Shown one piece after another: positions 26,321 through 34,377 of a stretch of 41,976 nucleotides of DNA; position 1 is the first letter of the stretch, and every line of letters begins with the position of its first letter. Source of the stretch: an uncultured Clostridium sp. (GTDB lineage Bacteria; Bacillota; Clostridia; TANB77; CAG-508); NCBI GenBank assembly GCA_947244325.1, contig CAMXJY010000014.1, positions 1 through 41,976 on the forward strand, read 5' to 3'. The notes beneath the pieces were generated by a model. That model had not been told where the DNA came from. It did no database searches and saw only the letters and a program-made list of their open reading frames with translations. A program made the position numbers and the translations under genes.

Positions 26321-28948
26321 ATGAAAAAAGTTTTTAGTAAAATACTAATAATTTTTATATTGCTAGTAGTATGTTTTGAGTTTATTTTCTCAAGCAATAT
26401 TTCTAATGCAAATGTTATATCAGAAGACTCTTTAAACGCAGTAACAGATTTAGCAGGTGGAATAGTATCAATAGTTTATTGGGATAAAAGAGTTTTAGCA
26501 ACAGGACTAGCTTTTGTATTAGATATCATAGTTGCAAATTTAGCAGAAGCAGATGGCGTAAATTATGGAAATTCAGGCATGCTTTCAATTATTACTCCAT
26601 TTGATATATTTTTTAATAAATATAAACTATTAGATGTAAACTTTTTTGATGTAAATGGAGTATCACAAGGCTCAATAGCACATACAATTAGGACATCAGT
26701 AGCAGGATGGTTTTATACGATGAGATTGATAGCAAGTGCTATACTACTAGTAATATTAATATATGTAGGAATAAGAATGGCTATTTCAACAATAGCAGAA
26801 GAAAAAGCAAAATATAAAAAGATGCTAATAGATTGGTGTTGTAGTTTACTATTAATATTTGTATTACAATATATAGCTTTATTTGCAATATATTGTAATA
26901 ATGCTATAGTAAATGCATTAAATGCAACGCTTACAGATACACAAATTGAAAATAACATAAGTGGAATAATAGCTGGAATTGGTATAAACGCAGTTCTAGG
27001 AGTAGGAATACCAAGTATAGTATCAGTACTTGTATTTTGTGCAATAGTATTTCAATCATTAGCATTTTTACTTTCATATATTAGTCGTATGATAAAAGTT
27101 GGATTTTTAATTATAATATCACCACTTATATCATTAACATATTCAATAGATAAAATGGGAGATGGAAAAGCACAAGCTTTAGGAACATGGCTTAAAGAGT
27201 TTGTATATACAATTTTAATACAACCATTCCATTGTATATTGTATATAGCATTTGTAAGAACAGCTTTTGGGTTAATCGTAGAAAGTTCAGCACTTGCAAA
27301 TTTAATAAATAATGGACTTCCAGGAATACTTAAAACTCCAGAATATAATCAACTTGTAAATGGAGTTTTAGCAATATTATGTTTAAAATTTATAAGCGAT
27401 GGAGAGAAAATAGTTAGAAAAATATTTGGATTCCAAGATGATAATAGTTCAACTTCATTTGTAGGTGGTATGGCTGTTGGAATGATGGCAGTAAAAAATG
27501 CACAAAAATTAGGAACAACAGCAAGAAAAGGTATAAACTTTTCAAAAAATACAGTTAATAAATTAGGAAAAGCAGTTGGACATGATAAAGACTTATTAAA
27601 AAATACTAAAGTAGGAAAAGCATTAGATTCATTTGGAAGTAAAGTTGGAAATAATAAAGTTGCAAAAGCTATTGGCAGTGGAATGGGTACTGTTGGTGGT
27701 GGAATAAAAAGAGGTATTAATGGTTTCAAAACTATAAATGATAATTTTAAATCTTCAAAATTTGCTAAAATGTTAGATAATCGTAGATTTGGTTCAACTT
27801 CTAGCGTGCTAGGAATGATGGGGGCATCAATGGCTTATATGTCAGGTGGCATGGGAGCAATGGAGGCTTTTGGACTTGGAAAAGGTATTTCTAAAGGTAC
27901 AGCAGAATTATTTTCTTCAAGTAAAAGTACATCTTCTCATAGTGTAGCAAAAATCAATAATGCAGAAGATAAAAAAGCATATGATAAATTAGGAAAAGAA
28001 TTAGAAGAAATGGATAAAGAAATTTCAGATGCAAGGCAAAAACTTATAGCAGATGGTGGAGAGTTAGGAGACTATGCTGCATTATTAGAAAAAGCTGATA
28101 TGATAGAACGTTCTGAAAAAGAAGATGATAAAGAGATAGAAAGATTAGATAAAGATACAGCAGATAAAATTAAACAGATTGAAAAATTAAAAAGAAAAGA
28201 TGCCTTTATGAAAGATAATAATCCTCAAATAGTGGCTCTTCAAAGACAAATAGAAGAAAATGGAAAAAGAGCAGATGAAATAAATAGAAACAGAAAAGGT
28301 GGAGCTGAGCTTTGTAGACTTAAAGCGGATAATCTTGATAAACAAAATGGTGGAGAATTAAAGAAAAAATACGATGAAGGAGAAGTAGGAAAACTAACAA
28401 GAGAAAAGGCAGCTAAGCAAGCAGAATATGATACTTACTGGGATAAGAGCAGTATAGAACAAAGAGCAAAAGATAGAAACAGAGGTGCAACAAAAGCAGA
28501 AATACAAAAACAGAAAAACGAAATTAGAAAAACACTTGCTTCAATAATATTAGCTTCAAGACAAAGAAATACAGATGGCAGTTATGATAATGTTTTAAAT
28601 TCAGATGAACGAGATTCTGTAGATAAAACAACAGATTGGCTAATAGAAAATATTTCACGTGGAGTTTTAACAGATACAGGATTTGAAGTAGATGATGATA
28701 TAAAAAGAACAGTTCAAAGTTCGCTTGGATTATCAGGTGACACAGGAGCAGCATATAATGATTTAGCAAGTGCAGTTTCAGATTATGAAAGTTTAGAAGC
28801 CAATAATAGAATTGCAGAAATTAATAATAATTATACTAAATTAGGTGGAGATAAAGATGATATAACAGCTGGAAGTACTGATATAGTTTATAATTTGAAT
28901 AAAAATATTAATAAAAAATCAGAAAAAAAATCTAAACATTCACATTAA
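26321..28948 (+). CDS. TrbL/VirB6-like protein 5 with C-terminal extension
   Basis: 875 residues from the ATG at 26321. A TTG nine bases upstream overlaps the RBS spacing and is less likely, since AAGGAG at 26306-26311 best serves the ATG. Signal peptide (~1-30), TPFDIFFNKYKLLDVNFFD, core membrane helices with YVGIRMAISTIAEEKAKYKK and LISLTYSIDKMGDGKAQA, hinge FGFQDDNSSTS (~371). A shorter basic extension follows, with a Gly/Met-rich hydrophobic block (~497-535) and Glu/Lys coiled coils to a Lys-rich end. Last of the VirB6-like series. Confidence 0.82.
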   Translation: MKKVFSKILIIFILLVVCFEFIFSSNISNANVISEDSLNAVTDLAGGIVSIVYWDKRVLATGLAFVLDIIVANLAEADGVNYGNSGMLSIITPFDIFFNKYKLLDVNFFDVNGVSQGSIAHTIRTSVAGWFYTMRLIASAILLVILIYVGIRMAISTIAEEKAKYKKMLIDWCCSLLLIFVLQYIALFAIYCNNAIVNALNATLTDTQIENNISGIIAGIGINAVLGVGIPSIVSVLVFCAIVFQSLAFLLSYISRMIKVGFLIIISPLISLTYSIDKMGDGKAQALGTWLKEFVYTILIQPFHCILYIAFVRTAFGLIVESSALANLINNGLPGILKTPEYNQLVNGVLAILCLKFISDGEKIVRKIFGFQDDNSSTSFVGGMAVGMMAVKNAQKLGTTARKGINFSKNTVNKLGKAVGHDKDLLKNTKVGKALDSFGSKVGNNKVAKAIGSGMGTVGGGIKRGINGFKTINDNFKSSKFAKMLDNRRFGSTSSVLGMMGASMAYMSGGMGAMEAFGLGKGISKGTAELFSSSKSTSSHSVAKINNAEDKKAYDKLGKELEEMDKEISDARQKLIADGGELGDYAALLEKADMIERSEKEDDKEIERLDKDTADKIKQIEKLKRKDAFMKDNNPQIVALQRQIEENGKRADEINRNRKGGAELCRLKADNLDKQNGGELKKKYDEGEVGKLTREKAAKQAEYDTYWDKSSIEQRAKDRNRGATKAEIQKQKNEIRKTLASIILASRQRNTDGSYDNVLNSDERDSVDKTTDWLIENISRGVLTDTGFEVDDDIKRTVQSSLGLSGDTGAAYNDLASAVSDYESLEANNRIAEINNNYTKLGGDKDDITAGSTDIVYNLNKNINKKSEKKSKHSH

Positions 28949-28971
28949 AAAAATCTAATTATATCAAGATT

Positions 28972-29001
28972 TAACATAATATAAAAATTTATATTATGTT
29001 A
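28972..29001 (+). other. Perfect hairpin upstream of next RBS
   Basis: A 14-bp perfect AT-rich stem (28972-28985 with 28988-29001) stands just before AAAGGAAAGG. It has no T run, so it may be an mRNA processing or attenuation element within the operon rather than a terminator. Confidence 0.5.
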
Positions 29002-29020
29002 TAAAGGAAAGGATTATATA

Positions 29021-29533
29021 ATGCAAAAAAAAGATAACACGAAAATATTAATAATTGTAGTTATTGCAATCATTATTATTGTATCATTAATAATCACAAA
29101 TAAATCTAGAAAAAAGGAAGATTATTCTAAATTAGAAGGAGAAGAACTGGTAGTAGCAATACAAAATAAAGTAGATGCAATGACAGTAAATAACTTAGCT
29201 GGTTTAGGAGAAAGAGATAGAATAGAATATTATGTATCAGAATTTATAGAAGCTATTGAAAATAAAACATATGATAAAGCTTATGATATGTTATATGATG
29301 AATTTAAGGAAAATTATTTTCCAACATTTAGTAGTTTTGAAGAATATGCAAAAACTAAATTTCCAAGTATGTTTGCATTAGAACATACAAACATAGAAAG
29401 AAATGGCGAATTTTATATATTATGGGTAACAATGTATAACCCATTAGGAAGTAAATCAGATGGAATAGAAATGAACTTTGTAGTAAAAGAAAACGACTTA
29501 AATGATTTTGTAATGTCATTTTCAGTAATATAA
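29021..29533 (+). CDS. Bitopic VirB8/NTF2-like candidate 1
   Basis: 170 residues: short basic N-terminus, one helix (~9-26, ILIIVVIAIIIIVSLII), then a compact extracytoplasmic domain (~60-170). Its helix-helix-sheet pattern fits an NTF2/VirB8-like fold: RDRIEYYVSEFIEAIENKTY, then DKAYDMLYDEFKENYFPTF, then strands. In Gram-positive T4SS, VirB8-type proteins (TcpC and relatives) have this layout and bridge channel and wall. The assignment rests on topology and context; no catalytic motif is expected. RBS AAAGGAAAGG. Confidence 0.65.
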   Translation: MQKKDNTKILIIVVIAIIIIVSLIITNKSRKKEDYSKLEGEELVVAIQNKVDAMTVNNLAGLGERDRIEYYVSEFIEAIENKTYDKAYDMLYDEFKENYFPTFSSFEEYAKTKFPSMFALEHTNIERNGEFYILWVTMYNPLGSKSDGIEMNFVVKENDLNDFVMSFSVI

Positions 29534-29550
29534 TTAGAAAGGAATAGGCT

Positions 29551-30528
29551 ATGAATTTTACAGAACTTAGATTAAAATTAAGACATTTCTTTAAAAAATA
29601 TCAAAAATTAATATTAGTAATTATAATATTGTGGGGATTAATATTTTTATTAAACCTATATTTAAGAAATAGAGTAGTAATTCCTACTCCAAGTACTACT
29701 TTTGAACCACATGTATCTGTGGTAGATAGTTCAGCATCAACACCAAAACGTATGCAAACATCTATAGAAGATATGATAGAAGAATATGTTGGATATTGTA
29801 ATGAAGGAAATTATCAAAAAGCATTCAATATGTTATCAGAAGATTGCAGAAAATATAGCTTTAATGATGATATACAAGCTTTTAGAACACATGTATTAGT
29901 AAAAATGCCTACTCCAAAAAAATATGCAATTCAAGATTATTCAAATACAAAATATGGAAATCAAAAAGTATATATTTATGAAATAAAATATACAGATGAC
30001 CTTTTAGCAACAGGATTAACAAATACTACATATACATTTACTTCTGAAAAAATCACTTTTTATGAAGATGATAATAATGAAATGCAAATGAATGTAGGAA
30101 ATTATATATATCATGAAGATGTAAAAAGCATATCAGAAAATGAATATTTAAAAATAGATGTTATACAAAAAATAGTAAATTATAGTATAGAAACATATGA
30201 AGTAAAATTTACGAATAGATCTAATTATACAATAGTAATAGCTGACGGAGCAGAAAGTGATGAAATCATGTTAGCATTACCTAATGAAACAAGAAATGTT
30301 TCTGGAACATCACAAGTAGTTTTAAAACCACAAGAAACTACAACTATGAACTTTATATTTCCAAAATTTGTTGATGATGGAGATAATTCACAAAGTTTAG
30401 TATTTTCATCAATAAGAGTAATGGAAAAATATTCTGGTGTTAGCGAAGATATTGAAGAGTCAGTAATCCAATCAGAAATAGATAATGCAATTTCAAAATT
30501 TAGTATGGAGGTTAAGGTATCAGAATAA
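29551..30528 (+). CDS. Bitopic VirB8/TcpC-like candidate 2
   Basis: 325 residues: basic N-terminus, one helix (~20-38, LILVIIILWGLIFLLNLYL), a Ser/Thr/Pro linker, an NTF2-like segment (IEDMIEEYVGYCNEGNYQKA, then FNMLSEDCRKY, ~73-190) and a second beta-rich domain (~205-310). The helical start resembles that of the preceding gene, and both follow the VirB6 series, so the pair probably forms the VirB8-type periplasm/wall part of the apparatus. The stop overlaps the next start (TAATG), so it is coupled to the ABC ATPase. Confidence 0.65.
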   Translation: MNFTELRLKLRHFFKKYQKLILVIIILWGLIFLLNLYLRNRVVIPTPSTTFEPHVSVVDSSASTPKRMQTSIEDMIEEYVGYCNEGNYQKAFNMLSEDCRKYSFNDDIQAFRTHVLVKMPTPKKYAIQDYSNTKYGNQKVYIYEIKYTDDLLATGLTNTTYTFTSEKITFYEDDNNEMQMNVGNYIYHEDVKSISENEYLKIDVIQKIVNYSIETYEVKFTNRSNYTIVIADGAESDEIMLALPNETRNVSGTSQVVLKPQETTTMNFIFPKFVDDGDNSQSLVFSSIRVMEKYSGVSEDIEESVIQSEIDNAISKFSMEVKVSE

Positions 30529-31229
30529 TGGCTTATATAGAATTTGAAAATGTTGAGAAGGAATATAAGATGGGGGAAGTTAGTATTAAAGCTTTAAATA
30601 ATACTAACTTTCAAATTGAAAAAGGAGAATTAGTTGTAATAGTAGGGCCAAGTGGAGCAGGAAAAACAACCTCTCTAAACATTCTTGGTGGAATGGATAC
30701 AGCAACTGGTGGAAAAGTTGTTGTTGACGGGAAAAGAATAGATAAATTAAAAAATAAAGAATTGATAAAATATAGAAGAGAAGATATAGGATTTGTATTT
30801 CAATTTTATAATTTAGTTCAAAATTTGACTGCAGTTGAAAATGTAGAACTTGCAACTCAAATTTGTAAAGATTCATTAGACCCTAAAGAAGTACTTGAAA
30901 AAGTAGGATTAGGTCACAGGCTTAAAAATTTTCCATCACAATTATCAGGTGGAGAACAACAAAGAGTGGCAATTGCAAGAGCAATAGCCAAAAATCCAAA
31001 ATTACTTTTATGTGATGAACCAACAGGAGCATTAGATTATAATACTGGAAAACAAATTTTGAAATTATTACAAGATACTTGTAGAAAAGAAAATATGACT
31101 GTAATTATAATAACTCATAATACAGCGATAGCTCCTATGGCAGATAAAGTAATATATTTTAAAAATGGAACAGCAGAAGATATAAAAATTAATCAAAATC
31201 CAATGCAAGTAGAAAATATAGAATGGTAG
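30528..31229 (+). CDS. ABC transporter ATPase, LolD/MacB type, without permease
   Basis: 233 residues: Walker [10 protein letters not shown] (~42-50), Q-loop FVFQFYNLV, signature [16 protein letters not shown], Walker [14 protein letters not shown]-loop IIITHN. This is a complete nucleotide-binding subunit of the LolD/MacB/FtsE-like family. Such ATPases normally pair with an FtsX/MacB-type permease, but none is found next to it or in the window. The TAATG overlap puts it in the T4SS operon as its last gene. It could energise assembly, lipoprotein or pilin handling, or serve a distant permease. Ends with TAG. Confidence 0.85.
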   Translation: MAYIEFENVEKEYKMGEVSIKALNNTNFQIEKGELVVIVGPSGAGKTTSLNILGGMDTATGGKVVVDGKRIDKLKNKELIKYRREDIGFVFQFYNLVQNLTAVENVELATQICKDSLDPKEVLEKVGLGHRLKNFPSQLSGGEQQRVAIARAIAKNPKLLLCDEPTGALDYNTGKQILKLLQDTCRKENMTVIIITHNTAIAPMADKVIYFKNGTAEDIKINQNPMQVENIEW

Positions 31230-31244
31230 ACTAATATTTAAAAT

Positions 31245-31311
31245 AAGCATATGACGTCGATTTGTTTAAATTAGATTAAAATTTAGATAAATCGACGTCA
31301 TATGCTTTTTT
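31245..31311 (+). terminator. Long-stem terminator of the secretion operon
   Basis: A 19-bp perfect stem (31245-31263 with 31289-31307), 25-nt loop, followed by T residues to 31311. It marks the end of the main operon. Confidence 0.85.
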
Positions 31312-31312
31312 A

Positions 31313-31416
31313 TATAGTAGGAAATTTATCCCAGTGGGATAAATTTCTGTACTAGATAATTATGGCAGAAGTTAGAGCTTGTAGCAGTTTGCACTGCGTA
31401 CAAAATCTTGATTCTG
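31313..31416 (+). repeat. Dispersed 104-bp structured repeat A, copy 2
   Basis: Near-identical to 5315-5418 in the same orientation, and again right after a terminator. The hairpin AAATTTATCCCA...GGGATAAATTT is perfect here. Its end abuts the reverse small gene at 31418. Confidence 0.85.
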
Positions 31417-31417
31417 A

Positions 31418-31600
31418 TTATTTATTTAATATCTTTTTTGTAGGAACTTTTTTAGAAGATTTTTTCTTATGAAAATATTCATAAACTAATCCGCCTTTTT
31501 TAAACCATCCAGCACTTCTACCCCAAAAAGCAAAGAAACCACCGAAAACTATAATTCCTATTACAACATTTATTATTAATTTAGTCCAAAAATCATTCAT
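31418..31600 (-). CDS. Small single-pass membrane protein (60 aa)
   Basis: From the ATG at 31600: MNDFWTKLIINVVIGIIVFG, continuing as one hydrophobic helix with Gly and Phe, then GRSAGWFKKGG and a strongly basic tail. No family recognised. AAGGAG lies about 30 nt upstream of the ATG, but a hairpin (TAATCTAA...TTAGATTA, about 31612-31631) between them could bring it close. The gene faces the operons on both sides. Membrane helix plus basic tail argue for a real product, but evidence is limited. Confidence 0.5.
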   Translation of the reverse strand: MNDFWTKLIINVVIGIIVFGGFFAFWGRSAGWFKKGGLVYEYFHKKKSSKKVPTKKILNK

Positions 31601-31876
31601 AATCAATTTATAATCTAAAAAATTAGATTAGTCTCCTTTTTTCAAATTTAGACAAATATAAATTATACTTTTATTTTTGTCTTTAATAGATTAAATATCG
31701 TCTACTACTATATGTCCACATTTGTTCTTATTTCCTTACTTAAATTATACAGTTAAACTTTTTATAAATCAATATGTAAAAATGGTTATAAGGTAAATTC
31801 TAATAATGTAATAGAAATGTAACTTTATTTCCATAAAAAACTATTGATAAGGAATTTTAAATATTATAAAATAGAA
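31601..31876. other. Intergenic region upstream of wall hydrolase
   Basis: AT-rich, no coding capacity seen. It holds the leader of the small reverse gene (with its hairpin) and the approach to the promoter at 31877. Confidence 0.5.
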
Positions 31877-31904
31877 TTGTATAGTTAGATAAAATGTTTA
31901 TAAT
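31877..31904 (+). promoter_or_regulatory. Probable sigma-A promoter
   Basis: TTGTAT (31877-31882), 16-bp spacer, TATAAT (31899-31904), 31 nt before the ATG at 31936, which has AAAGGAGG. Confidence 0.65.
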
Positions 31905-31935
31905 ATTGTGAAATTTTAGAAAGGAGGAAGTAAAT

Positions 31936-33255
31936 ATGAATCAAAAAAACATGAAAAAAAACCAAACTGAGCAACTTCCTGACCTTTTTAAAGAATTACA
32001 AGATATTAGATATGGACGAGCTAGACCAAAAGAAGAACCATTAAAAGAAGAAATAAAATTTAATAGAATACAAGTAATAGATCATAAGTTTAATGCAATT
32101 GGAGCAATAATAGGAATTTTATTTTTAATATTATTTACAACATCAATACATAGTAATTATATATTTGCAACGTCAGAAGAGGAAAAAGTTGCAATAAGTG
32201 AATTTGAGAAAAACAAAAAAGCATTAAATATGATGGATATAATTTCTTCAAATATAAGTGAATCAACTAAAAAAGAAATAATAACAAAAGAAGTTAAAAT
32301 TGATTATGAAACAGAATATGTAGAAAATAGCACACTTCCAAAAGATGAAGAAAATATAATTCAAGTAGGAAAATTTGGAGCAATAGAGCAAACAGTAATA
32401 AAAACTTATGAAAATAATGAATTAATAAGTGAAGACATAATCGGAGAAACAAAATTATCAGACCCAACAAAACAAATTATAGAAGTTGGAACATCAGAAT
32501 ATTTAAAAGAAAAAAGTGTACATATAGGTGATACAATGTATACAAAAGAAAGAATGTATATGTATAAAGAGCCTACAGAAGAAGCTGGAACAGTATGTAT
32601 AATATATGAAAGTATAGATGTAAAATTAGTATCAGAAAAAGATGGATGGTGCTATGTAACAGTAGACGGATTAGAAGGATATGTAAAAGGAGATTTAATA
32701 ACATCAGAAATTGAAACACCAGGAATAAAAGAAAAATCAAGAAAGAAAAGATTATTATTAACAGTAAATTCAGAAATGCAATTAAATAAACCAAGTGGAC
32801 TTACAAAAGAAGACTTTAAAAAAGTACTTTCTGGAAATCAAGGTGATAAAGAGAAAATATTTGAAAATAATGCAGAATTATTTTATGATATAGAGCAAAA
32901 ATATAATATAAATGGAATATTTTTAGCATCAATAGCAATTCATGAAAGTAACTGGGGAACATCAAATATAGCAAAACAAAAGAAAAATTTATTTGGATTT
33001 GGTTCATTTGATTTTTCAGCATTTGAATCATCAACAACTTTTGAAAGTTATCAATATGGTATAGATTATGTAGCTAAAGTATTGGTAAAATATTATATAA
33101 ATGAGAAAGATACACCAATATATGATGGAGAAACAGCAGTAGGAACATATTACAATGGAGCAACTGTATCAGGTGTAAATGTTAGATATGCAAGCGACCA
33201 AAACTGGTCAACAAGAGTATTTAATATAATGAAAGCTTTATATGAAAAAATATAA
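31936..33255 (+). CDS. Membrane-anchored wall hydrolase: G5, SH3b and glucosaminidase domains
   Basis: 439 residues: cytoplasmic N-terminus (~1-53), one helix (~54-72), a G5-like domain (~112-188: VKIDYETEYVENSTLP, then IQVGKFGAIEQTVIKTYEN, then IIEVGTSEYL), an SH3b domain (~201-256: MYMYKEPTEEAGTVC, then DGWCYVTVDGLEGYVKGDL), and a glucosaminidase (~275-439). The last contains the catalytic region AIHESNWGTS (E337), KKNLFGFGS and a YNGATVSGVNVRYASDQNW end typical of GH73/LytG enzymes. It cuts glycan strands of peptidoglycan. T4SS loci carry a VirB1-type hydrolase to open the wall, and this is the natural candidate here although it has its own promoter. It could equally be a housekeeping autolysin. 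Confidence 0.85.
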   Translation: MNQKNMKKNQTEQLPDLFKELQDIRYGRARPKEEPLKEEIKFNRIQVIDHKFNAIGAIIGILFLILFTTSIHSNYIFATSEEEKVAISEFEKNKKALNMMDIISSNISESTKKEIITKEVKIDYETEYVENSTLPKDEENIIQVGKFGAIEQTVIKTYENNELISEDIIGETKLSDPTKQIIEVGTSEYLKEKSVHIGDTMYTKERMYMYKEPTEEAGTVCIIYESIDVKLVSEKDGWCYVTVDGLEGYVKGDLITSEIETPGIKEKSRKKRLLLTVNSEMQLNKPSGLTKEDFKKVLSGNQGDKEKIFENNAELFYDIEQKYNINGIFLASIAIHESNWGTSNIAKQKKNLFGFGSFDFSAFESSTTFESYQYGIDYVAKVLVKYYINEKDTPIYDGETAVGTYYNGATVSGVNVRYASDQNWSTRVFNIMKALYEKI

Positions 33256-33273
33256 AAAGGAATGTGAAGAAAA

Positions 33274-34114
33274 TTGAAAAAAACAAGCCTAAAAAAGCCA
33301 TTAATTATCATAATAGACATTATTTTATTAATAGTGTCTATTATTGCTTATAAATATATTTATGAAGTAGAAGTTGGAAAACAAATATATTCAGAAGAAG
33401 CAGTAAGATTTGTAGAAGAAAATAGAGAGCCAGTATTTAAAATAGGAAAAATAATCTTATATAGTAGTGCAAATGCAATAGATAATAGTAATCGGAACTT
33501 TAAAAAATTTTGATATTAGTCAATTTACAGATATAGAAATATATATAGATAATACAGCAAAAAGTAAAGAAATAACTGCTGAAAATACTATAAATGAAAT
33601 GTATATAGACAATATAAAAATTTCAGGTAAGTCAAGCAATGGAGAAAAAGTTATTAATTATAAAAATCCACTAGAGTGTGGAAAATATGTTGATATCGAA
33701 AACTTTAGAGAAGATGGAATTTTATTTAAAATAGTAAATTCAAATAAGAAGAATCAATCATCAGATTATAATGAACCAATATTTTATACAGATTGCTCAA
33801 ATCCAATATCATTAGGATATATAAATAAAAATGTATTAACAAATTGTGAACTTACAGCCAATAGTGGTTCAATAGCTTTTGATGGTTCAATTTTAAGAAG
33901 TGCAAATATAGATATAGATGATTTAAAAACTATCATAACTTTTACAATACATTTGAAAAATAATTATAATGAAGAATTTGTATGTAATGTGAAAATCGAT
34001 AATGACTTAGAATCAGAAGAACAGGGAAATGATGGAATTTATACTGGTTATATAATGAAAATAATAGAAAATAAAGAAGATGAATATAATTTTTTAAAAA
34101 CATCTAATAGATAA
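33274..34114 (+). CDS. Membrane-anchored protein, read through a +1 shift at CGGA
   Basis: TTG start with AAAGGAATG upstream. Short basic N-terminus, one helix (~9-30, PLIIIIDIILLIVSIIAYKY), then an extracytoplasmic domain. The zero frame meets CGG at 33493-33495 and would end at TGA 33511. Skipping C33493 gives SNGTLKNFDISQFTDIEIYI and continues to TAA at 34112-34114, 279 residues. The paralogue at 34832 aligns across the site: LYSSANAIDNS...ISQFTDIEIYIDN with LVSTVDGHVVDDP...VTQVNDIFMYINK, and later IAFDGSILRSANIDIDDLKT with ITYDGRLLSNLGIGIEEIKF. So the two pieces are one gene. Family unknown. Confidence 0.72.
33490..33496 (+). other. Candidate +1 frameshift site AAT-CGG-A
   Basis: The zero-frame codon CGG at 33493-33495 follows AAT. 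Reading GGA from 33494 opens 206 further codons. The zero-frame stop is TGA at 33511. Confidence 0.6.
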
Positions 34115-34137
34115 TTATAAGTTAAAGTGTTATATAG

Positions 34138-34165
34138 GAGCTATTGTTTTAAACAATGGCTCTTT
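34138..34165 (+). terminator. Probable intrinsic terminator
   Basis: A 12-bp stem (34138-34149 with 34151-34162, one G-U pair) followed by a short T run. It lies 24 nt after the stop of the preceding gene. Confidence 0.6.
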
Positions 34166-34239
34166 GATTATGTGCGACAGGCATGTCTCTTAGTTAATTA
34201 AGAATTATCCATACTCGATTTTAAAAGAATATAGAAATC

Positions 34240-34268
34240 TTGATTTTTGCTAACAATTCAGTTATAAT
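34240..34268 (+). promoter_or_regulatory. Sigma-A promoter of tRNA-Arg
   Basis: TTGATT (34240-34245), 17-bp spacer, TATAAT (34263-34268), 12 nt before the mature tRNA. Confidence 0.8.
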
Positions 34269-34280
34269 GTAAACTGATAT

Positions 34281-34356
<76 letters not shown>

Positions 34357-34377
34357 AACAGATTTTAGGAGAAAATA

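Noticed and set aside
4868..31229. A complete integrative conjugative element
   Set aside because: No relaxase, VirD4, integrase, replication gene or attachment sites are seen, and the right side is continuous housekeeping chromosome. The left boundary is less clear.
8362..33496. Random sequencing errors as the cause of the three frame breaks
   Set aside because: Not excluded, but three single-base insertions, each a C between T and GGA, in a window where in-frame CGG is otherwise absent, are hard to explain by homopolymer or random error. Kept as the main alternative.
33599..34114. Independent gene starting at 33599
   Set aside because: No RBS; the open frame extends upstream to 33494 and joins the anchored protein across the CGG.
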